DNA of 64,000 nucleotides, taken from contig JARYHS010009186.1 in NCBI GenBank assembly GCA_031002005.1, positions 188,196,437 through 188,260,436 on the forward strand, written 5' to 3'. The notes under the pieces were generated by a model. The model searched no databases. It was not told the origin of the DNA and saw only the letters and a program-made list of their open reading frames with translations. This stretch comes from Vandiemenella viatica. Lineage: Eukaryota > Arthropoda > Insecta > Orthoptera > Morabidae. This document shows, in pieces, positions 56,780 to 64,000 of this stretch (its first letter is position 1; each line of letters begins with the position of its first letter). Position numbers and translations under genes: made by a program.

Positions 56780-56965
56780 TTTCTGTGACCACAAGCTGGC
56801 ACTCGATTTCAGGCATCAGGGTGGGAAAACAATTTTCAAGTAAGAAGGTCGCAGATTAAAATAAATTACCAAGCTAAACGATGAATAATTTTACCAAAAA
56901 GTTGAAAGAATTTTAAGTTGACATTAATAAAGGGCAAGAGTAGCCCGATACAAGTAAAAGGAAAA
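56780..56965 (+). mobile_element. LINE-A C-terminal fragment, plus strand
   Basis: GACCACAAGCTGGCACTCGA encodes DHKLALDFRH as in the long copy; further on, ATGAATAATTTTACCAAAAAG matches the MMNNLPKTL codons. Frameshifted and short. It lies just right of a truncated SINE-1. Confidence 0.75.
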
Positions 56966-57014
56966 ATAAACGTATAATAAAATTGGAACTGCAGTTAAAA
57001 AAAAAAAAAAAAAC
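56966..57014. repeat. A-run spacer
   Basis: Ends in an A-run of about 16 at 56998-57013. Confidence 0.7.
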
Positions 57015-58130
57015 CAGGCGCATCTGTAGACAAGCTACTAGAAAATTTACTCAGACATACTCACTAATTATTAAGATAAATTTTCAAACGATGTAAGCCT
57101 TGTCGTTCTCGATATCATTGTCCAACAATTAGTTTGATAAAATACTGTTACCAGCAGAAATTCTTCAGAATTTTACTTCAAAGGTAATAAATATAAGTTA
57201 AGCTTTGCATTTTAAAACACCTGATGAAAATAATTAATTAACAGGTCAGGCAAGTCTGTAGGCAATCATATGCAATTTATAAAAGGTGTTGAGTCATCTC
57301 TCTTCCTTCATACTTAACCAAAATTGATTATTGAAGCATCATTTTAAAGATTAAATTCTCCACTTTGGTAACACAATTAAAGAAGAAAGGAATTTTTCGA
57401 AACGTAACCGGTAAAATGGAAAAATTTTGATCAATAAAGGTCACGAATATGCGATAGTTCAGAGACATGTTGCTTGGATTACTTAGCGTCGATGAGTAGT
57501 GATCACATTAACTCTAGATAGCGGAACCACATGTCACAGAGATATTGATAAACTGTGGTTGTTTTCTAGTATAAAGAGCATTTTTCATATTTTTGTTCCC
57601 GTTGGGGAAACATTTAATGGTTTCCAATTGCTTAGTAACACGTTGTAAGAGTTATGCTGCGTACGTATTTCAGCTGAAAAATATACAATTGCTAAAAATG
57701 AACTGGTTCTTCTTTCATCATATTACAAAACACCAACCTCGCTAATTATGGTTCATCTTTTGCGGAAGTTTCGCACAGACTATCTAGTCTTAATATAATA
57801 TTAGTGCAGCCGCATGTGTAGATAAGCTGTCAGAAAATAGACTCAGACTTATATCACTAATCAATAAGATTACATTTAACGAACTCTACATAACTAGGAA
57901 ATTTTAACAAACCGATGGAAGGATTGTAATTCTCAATTTCAGATTCTAGCAGCCACTTTGTTAAAATAGTGCTATTGTAATTTTTCAGAATTTTTCTGTT
58001 TCCATATTTCAAAACGTAATAAATTTCCTTTAAGTTTTCCATATTCAAAACCTTTCTAATATTCGATTTTAGCTACGTAAATAGTTGATTAAAATTTCAG
58101 GCAAGTCTGTAAACAATGTGAAAATAAAAT
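57015..58130 (+). repeat. Unclassified repeat, ~790-bp tandem unit plus partial second unit
   Basis: GCGCATCTGTAGACAAGCTA at 57019 recurs as CCGCATGTGTAGATAAGCTG at 57810, and CAGGCAAGTCTGTAGGCAAT at 57246 as CAGGCAAGTCTGTAAACAAT at 58100, giving a period near 790-850. The interior (57300-57790) aligns in order with the dispersed repeat at 40.9-41.2 kb: ATCATTTTAAAG, ATGTCACAGAGATATTGATA, GGTTCTTCTTTCATC. No coding region recognised. Confidence 0.75.
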
Positions 58131-58767
58131 GGTATCACAGAAACATTTTGGCAAATTACACCCAGTTAAGGCCTTTGAAAAAATTGTAATCAGCATTAAC
58201 ATCAAGCAGTTATCTGGTTAAATTAGAAGTTGCTGTAATAACCGTCTCCGTAATGTTGTTATCTTACGTCGATTTCCTTGCGGCTAACTCTGCGTTTCAC
58301 AGAAGAGGACTACGCCATATTGGGCTCGGATGACGAAAATTTAAAATCCAACTTCGTGTTCATCGACTATCTAAAAAACAAAACAAAACAAAAATCAACA
58401 AAAACTGCAACGTCATTATATCGACTCGTGTTGGGCTGTTGTGGCCCTCACAAACTGCTCTTAACCAATTTTAGCTTAACACTAGATTGCGTCGTATTCA
58501 TGGAAAAGGGTCTTTTATTTTATTTTTTGTTTAAATTCATGTTGATAAATAATTTCATGAGCTTATTTCATATTGAAATTATGGTTTATTTTCTACAAAA
58601 ATATTATTTTATCAGCGTCTTTCAGCACTTGAACGGTAAGTATGAACCATTTTTCTGGAATTGCAAATTTGCGAATTTAACTGTATAACCTCACTTTTTC
58701 ATATCATAATAAAATTTACGGAATATTCTAAGAAATTTGTGTTAGGTTCTACAGATGATTACAAAAG
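58131..58767. other. Unassigned AT-rich DNA
   Basis: The 136-codon plus-strand frame at 58278-58688 has no domain, a lysine-rich low-complexity start and an F/Y/L-rich end typical of AT-rich chance frames. Confidence 0.5.
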
Positions 58768-58817
58768 TCTCCCCGCCTCTAATGACCTCGGCGTTGACGA
58801 GGCAAAAAGAAAGAAAA
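58768..58817 (+). mobile_element. SINE-1 3'-end fragment, plus strand
   Basis: CCCCGCCTCTAATGACCTCG followed by GCGTTGACGAGGC and an A-rich run: only the SINE-1 tail is present. Confidence 0.75.
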
Positions 58818-59589
58818 ACTCTTACAATTTTCACTTTGCAGTATCATCGGCGCCTATAGTAAGAGGTGAGAATTTTTCAACCTGTAATCTGAAAATCTCA
58901 TTTCAAAACAAAGACAGGCCAGTTTGTCTCACTGTTATCTAGTTTTTGTGACTTAACTACGCATCAGTCTCATCTATCATTCCTTTTTAGTTGTTCCATA
59001 GTTTCTCCGAATTGTAGCGTTTATTCTGAAATACCTGCTTAGTCCGTCGTTCGTGGTTACTGTTTCTAAATCCCATAACTTTATCTTTTTTTGCTGCATC
59101 TTCAAAAAGATATTTGATTCAATTTTTTAGTAAGTTTTTGGATTAAATTAATCGTCAAGGTCTTATGTTACCAAAATTAAGTTCCAGAATGAGCCCAACG
59201 CCATTATTTGTCCAAAAAAATGATGTATCACCTACATATACTTTGAAAGGTATGCTCTCAGAACAAGCCATAAAAAAAAAATGATTTTGAAAGCGTCACA
59301 CAACTTTGAAAATAATTTTTTCGTGGGTTCAGAATATTTGTTATATTAAACAAATAACTTTTTTGTTTCTTTTAATCGATTGCTGCGTTTTTATTTAACT
59401 TTTAAATCAATTCTTGCAAACCGTTCTAATTCCAGTGAGGCGATATTTGTTATTGGTTCCTACAAAACAAATGTTTGCATATTCGTCTTTCTTTAAAAGC
59501 CAGTGATTTATTTTGTAACTACTAACTGATAAATTTTTCAGCTATATAAAGGGCGGTGTAGTAAATCATTGAACGGATCCTGAAAATGT
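58818..59589. other. Unassigned AT-rich DNA
   Basis: No coding or mobile feature. CTATATAAAGGG at 59541-59552 looks like a TATA box, but nothing downstream supports a gene. Confidence 0.5.
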
Positions 59590-59745
59590 TAGATATCACT
59601 GTTCATCAATAGACAGACTTATTTGGTGCAATCATCAGCCTATTTTTGTCCAACAGTAACCTCTTCATCTCAACATTCGCTACACAACCAACGTCCTCAA
59701 CCATCTTCATTGCGTACTACTTTTGAAAAAGACTGTTTCTTTTAC
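59590..59745 (-). mobile_element. LINE-B 3'-end fragment, minus strand
   Basis: GGTGCAATCATCAGCCTATT, AACCTCTTCATCTCAACATT and CCAACGTCCTCAACCATCTTC are the complement of the LINE-B tail at 23060-23165 (ATAATTGAGGACGTGGGTTG, GTTGAGATGATAAGG, GGAGGATTGCATCA). Diverged. Confidence 0.65.
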
Positions 59746-59821
59746 TGTTAGTCTCTTTATTTCATCATCTCATAGGAATTCGATTGCAATTTTCCATACA
59801 AACACCCAAAATTCTATTACC

Positions 59822-59910
59822 ATTGCGTTGAGTGATTTCGGTAAACCTTGCAACGCCGAAATGTAGATGTGCCAACCATCAACGTCATGAATACTAGTTC
59901 CAAGCGCTAA
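59822..59910 (-). mobile_element. SINE-1 fragment, minus strand, weak
   Basis: GAGTGATTTCGGTAAACCTTG and ATGTAGATGTGCCAACCATC follow the order of the SINE-1 body towards its B box. Short and diverged. Confidence 0.5.
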
Positions 59911-59925
59911 ACTCCCGAGAAATAC

Positions 59926-59929
59926 GTTT

Positions 59930-59971
<42 letters not shown>

Positions 59972-60180
59972 GTTTTTCGGATAACGAACCGAGTAATATT
60001 ATTATCGATGCACAATACTTCGGCGACAATAACTCCGTCGCCATCTTCAGATGCAGTTGTAACCTTGAAGGCATACCTTCAAGGCTTACAACTGCACCTG
60101 AAGATGGCGACGGAGGTTATTGTCGCCGAAGTATTGTGCATCGATAATAATATTACTCGGTTTGTTTCGCGAGAAACGTT
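59926..60180. repeat. Large near-perfect hairpin, PLE-like inverted pair
   Basis: Arms 59971-60071 and 60076-60180 are complementary with few mismatches, most strictly over the ~85 bases nearest the 4-base loop CATA. A T-run then A-run (about 10 T, about 38 A) precedes the left arm. Each arm contains CTGAAGATGGCGAC...GTCGCCGAAG, laid out like the PLE unit at 41.4 kb, so a PLE origin is likely. The 97-codon frame at 60008-60301 reads through the hairpin and is not a gene. Confidence 0.75.
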
Positions 60181-61690
60181 TATAAATAAACAACGCGAAG
60201 AAAAATTGCATTCATTTATGATACGAGAATTGTACATCATTTATCACAATGTGTCAGGAAGAACATCGTTAAAGGAGGAATATTTTAGCAGAAAAGTATA
60301 ATTCAACAAAGAGAAAGACACTTCGATGATGCATAAAAATTCCATGTTCCTGTTACGTGTGTTTGTTAATTTACTACACAAAGACGTTATACCGTAGCTA
60401 AAATAGTAAAAATGTCATGATGATGCACTTGCTACCTACTATTCTCATCTCAACATGGTCTAGCGTTTTATATTAATAATAAACATCCACGCTGGTTTAT
60501 TTGAAGATCATATATTTTAAACATTTTCTTTTTCATTTACAGATACATAATTGTTATTTATATCACATCCAGAAACAAAAACTAACAACTGAATTCTTCT
60601 TATATTAGTTACAAAGAAATTATAATATACTAAACATCAGCGATACACTTATCACCTCTGTGGCATAAGCCCCGATTGTTATTAAAAATACATAAAATTA
60701 ATTACATTTTTTTGTTTTTAGCAAATGTTTGGCGCCATAACGGGATACAACTCAGCAACATTTTCCCAAAATAAACGAATCGAATATTTATTCACTTTTA
60801 CCTTAGTATGTATTTTTTTGTCTTTTCCAGCCATTTCGAGAACATCTTACGTGTCCTTTTATACTTAGTTGATTTGCAATGTTAATTTTCGGGTTACAAC
60901 TTTCATATATATATATATATATAATCGTTTCTTTCTCTCATAATATCAGAGAATAGTATTTGTAATCCCTTGTCTTTATTCCTTCAAAGACTCATCGGTT
61001 ACGTTTTTTCATTAATTTCGCAAGTTAAACAAAACACAACTTTTATTTCACAATTTTTCAAACTCAATCACAGAGTAATCACAACTTCCAGTTTTCGATT
61101 ACTTATTCGTGCGCCGCTGGAATAAGCGTTATACGATTCAAATGGTTTTTCCATTTACAGTCCAACTAATCGTTTTATAATTTCTGCAGCTTCATCCAGT
61201 CTGCCGCCTTAGTCTTACGCCATCCTAAGCAGTCTCTTATCTGTTCTTTCTTTACTTCATAATTATTCCTTTCCCTCAACACTGAATCGTCCAGTTACTC
61301 CTAGTTTTCAGATATACTGATAAAACTGGATTAGTATTTATATTTCCTAATACAAGTAAATAAATGAAGTATTCTCCGTTTATAATTATTAATGTATAGG
61401 CGTGATTTATGACCGCTACACACTGAAGTACCAAAATAAAATTTAGCCCCCAACATAACTACTTGAGATTTAGAATGGTAATTTAAAATCTGGTTGAATG
61501 AATTCGGAAGATACACTAATTTAGAGACGGTGAAGAGGAAGACCTGCACAGGGCTTGCCAGGTAAGTTCGATTTCAGAAGCGGAGAGTTTGTTTTCACTT
61601 ATACGGTAGTTACCAGGAGCAGAGGTAAATGAACGTTACCTGTTTTCGCCCCCTTCAGAAAATATTGGTCCGGGGTGAGGAAAAAAAATT
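60181..61690. other. Unassigned AT-rich DNA
   Basis: A TA microsatellite lies at about 60906-60922. No coding or mobile feature is certain. Confidence 0.5.
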
Positions 61691-61699
61691 CCTGATTCA

Positions 61700-62174
61700 A
61701 TTACGGGTTGCGATAAGACCGGGCAATTTGCTCGACTTCTGGGTTACAGATCGAGGTTAATGCCTCCGTCGTTAAGATCACTGTTGCTGGCTGGTTTACA
61801 AGGACGCCGCAAGGGGGTAGCGCGGGCGCCCCGCGCAGACGTCTCCAGTGGCGAGACGGCGCATGCGCAGTGCAGAGCCCGGGCAGTTCGCGCGCTGGCT
61901 GGAGCCTCCCGCTTCTCCAGTCGCTCCGCGCGCGCCCTGCTGGAAGGTCGTCCAACCGCGGTATTTCCGACGTTCTGTAGGGTGCTGTACGCGGCTGTTT
62001 GATAGCGGTAGGCATGGCAGCGTCAGGCGACGGCCGACTTGCCTCCTGCGGGTAGTCTACCAGTGATACTCGGACTCTTTGTAGGCGGTAGCCCGCAAGT
62101 CTCTCGACTTCTGAACCGTCTGGGTTGTTTTTCTTGACGATATTTATCGCGCGCTGTTTTCCTCTGCTGTGGAC
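61700..62174 (+). promoter_or_regulatory. CpG-rich promoter and 5' UTR candidate
   Basis: Sharp rise in GC and CpG content after AT-rich DNA. GCGCATGCGC at 61859-61868 is the palindromic core bound by NRF1 (Erect wing in flies), common in CpG-type promoters. An in-frame TGA at 62112-62114 precedes the ATG at 62175, so the reading frame does not extend further upstream. The exact transcription start is not visible. Confidence 0.5.
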
Positions 62175-62256
62175 ATGAGGACTACGGCCGCTGTCCTCCA
62201 GTTCGTCGCGGCGATGACCACTGTAGCTGCAGTAAGAGCCGTCGTCGGATCAAGGG
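62175..62256 (+). CDS. Candidate first coding exon with signal peptide
   Basis: ATG at 62175 opens 27 codons plus one base, then a strong 5' splice site GGG|GTGAGT (intron from 62257). The translation starts MRTTAAVLQFVAAMTTVAAV and continues RAVVGSRG: a short basic start, a 14-16 residue hydrophobic core and an A-x-A-like stretch (VRA), as in a secretory signal peptide. A short signal-peptide exon ending in phase 1 inside a CpG island is a common first-exon layout of secreted or membrane proteins in animals. The product cannot be identified because later exons lie beyond the window. An alternative, weaker donor (GCAGTAAGA) lies at about 62231. The call is inference from composition, start context, signal peptide and donor together. 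Confidence 0.45.
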
Positions 62257-64000
62257 GTGAGTTGGACGTCTTCCCAGAAAAGTCTTAAAGCAACTTTGGC
62301 GCTCCGCTCACCAGGACAACTTGTGTGTCGACACATTCCTCAAGACACCAACTAGGCCTCTCTCATGGAGACAGTCCCAGATTCAGTATTGTATACCTCT
62401 ACCACCTACGTGGTAGAAATTTATGCGCATTGTTGTTTCATTTGGCGTGTTTTATGTTAGATATCAATGAATGCAGTGATATATTTCGTTGAATTACTTC
62501 ATAAATAGTCGATTTTGTTAGCAGTATCTCTGATTTAGTTTTCACAAGGAACAAGTCACATAAAAGAAAACTGTTAAACAGCAAAAAAACTCGTCTTCGG
62601 AGAGTTGTTAGACAGAAAAGTACATTTTCGGTATTTGTACAGTATCTATCCACATCGTAACTATTGGATTACACATTCTCTGAAGTTTTATGATGTTGAC
62701 AAAGCACATCAAATATTTCATACACAAAATATTAAGGTAATACTAACTGGTCCGTATCAGAAGGTTTGAAAAAAGTTTGAAAAAATGCTTAAATATTTTT
62801 CTCAGAACACTAACGAACTTATGTTTTGTTTGATGAGTTGTGTTGGGAATCCTAAATCTTGAATTACATTGTGTGGTACTGAATAAGTACCAACACCCGT
62901 TTACTGTATGACACCTCCGCGTTATGATGTTCATACCACACCATGAATAGAAGGTGAAAGCAAAACGTTGTAAGAAGACAGGAAGTTTATATCAGTTTTC
63001 AAAACGTAAATGAAATATAGGCATCTTTTCTTCAATGATTTTCAGAAAGGATCAATTTCTTTACTAGTTATTGATATGTTTTACATTGTTCATATGACAA
63101 AAGTATTCGCCATCATCGTGTTTATGTGTAGCTAAACCGTTAATAGTGTTACGATGAAACTGTATTGTTATTTTTAAAGGAAACATTTCTTAGGTCTCAG
63201 TAATCAAATATAATGGTAGGAATCCAACAGATAGCCATTCCTTACTACTCGGAATCTGTTTGAACATTTAAATAATATCCTGTTCTTTTGTTAAGTTGAG
63301 CAATTTATTATTATATGCGTGAAAAGGATTCAGTATCTTCTTTTGTAAAATATGATTGTGTTTTCATTGAAACGTTGATAGAATTTATTGCAGAAATATG
63401 AAGCACTTATTTTTTTATAGTTCTAAAAATATTAGCAGGTTGAAAGAAATCTAAGTAGTGAAAAGATGTTTCGTTATCCTGTTTCCTATCTAAGCCACGT
63501 TTAGAATTTGAAATTATTTTAGTGACAAGACGTTGTTGAATGATATGAGAAATGTCAAAAAAATTGTCTCAGTCTGTTGTGATAACGAATGATGATTATA
63601 ACAAGGTGATACTGTTTTTAGCCGAATATAGATACCAAATAACAAATATTTGACACAGTTCACAATACATGTTGTCAAGTATGACACTGGGCTGTTAGTA
63701 ACCGAAAAGAGAGAAAAGGATTTTTTTATATTCAAATAATGTGCTTTCTGTTTCGCTCCCTTGCAGACCACAGAATGAAGTGATTGGTAGAAGTTGCGTT
63801 GTCGAGTTCAGTATAATTCACTGCATCCACATTAGTCTTTGATAATTCAAGATAACAAAGTTTTTTAGTAACTAAAATCTTATCTTGATTAGTATTATTT
63901 TTTTCGTTGTAAACGCTTGTATTAATTTATCTTATATAAAAAGAGCTTCCTGCGTCAAAACACTGGATTGAAGGTTTTTCGCTACTGTTGGGAGACCTCT
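62257..64000 (+). other. Probable first intron of the 62.2 kb gene; no feature seen
   Basis: AT-rich sequence with no motif-bearing frame and no recognisable repeat from the window's families. If the exon at 62175 is real, this is intronic and the acceptor lies beyond the window. Confidence 0.4.

Noticed and set aside
58278..58688. 136-codon open frame, plus strand
   Set aside because: Low-complexity lysine start and F/L/Y-rich end without family motif; typical chance frame.
59541..59552. TATA-box promoter
   Set aside because: CTATATAAAGGG is isolated; downstream is a LINE-B scrap on the opposite strand and no exon.
60008..60301. 97-codon open frame through the 60.1 kb hairpin
   Set aside because: Its first half is an inverted repeat translated through both arms, so it is not a protein gene.

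Overview
The window looks like gene-poor, AT-rich nuclear DNA from an insect with a large genome. The abundance of tRNA-headed SINEs, non-LTR retrotransposons and decayed Tc1/mariner, hAT and Harbinger elements suggests a polyneopteran (orthopteroid, phasmid or cockroach-like) insect; I do not claim a species. There is no operon structure, no bacterial or phage gene set, no CRISPR array, no rRNA and no functional-looking tRNA. Most apparent ORFs are chance or relics of transposons.

Family names used here are working labels. SINE-1: tRNA-like head, B box close to GGTTCGAATCC, body containing GAATTCGGCCATGG on the complementary strand, tail in GACCTCGACGTCGACGAGGC plus oligo-A. SINE-2: head GGCTCAGTGGTTGAGCG, B box GGTTTGAATCC. 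SINE-3: one copy. LINE-A: reverse transcriptase element with an (AATTA/AAATT)n tail. LINE-B and LINE-C: C-terminal tails of two other LINE families. LINE-D: reverse transcriptase relic with a GATGTA-repeat tail. LINE-E: RNase H-bearing, I-like element. PLE: Penelope-like element.

Layout: 1-7 kb is sparse, with two SINEs, LINE-A scraps and a GC-rich island at 2.1-2.5 kb. 7.2-13.3 kb is a LINE/PLE-dense block with the best reverse transcriptase of the window (9.6-11.8 kb, minus strand). 13.9-18.8 kb has SINEs, a direct duplication, a CpG-rich island and a palindromic PLE insertion inside a SINE with an exact 13-bp target duplication. 18.8-34.9 kb is mostly unassignable AT-rich DNA with LINE-B tails, SINEs and a decayed hAT-like element. 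34.9-39.2 kb contains two nested insertions (a SINE inside a LINE inside a mariner; a LINE-E inside a SINE) around a CpG island. 45.5-47.8 kb is a Harbinger element (TTA duplication, 40-bp perfect terminal repeats) carrying a nested LINE-A. 49.4-51.3 kb is a hAT element (8-bp duplication) carrying three nested elements. 52.7-56.1 kb has two internally deleted mariner-type elements. 57-58.1 kb is a tandem copy of an unclassified repeat also found at 40.5-41.2 kb.

The only plausible host gene signal is at the right end: a CpG-rich stretch (61.7-62.26 kb) with an NRF1/Ewg-like palindrome and a short exon encoding a signal-peptide-like start followed by a strong splice donor. The rest of the window to 64 kb would then be its first intron. 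The main value of the window is as a stratified record of transposition, because nested copies and target duplications let the order of insertions be read.
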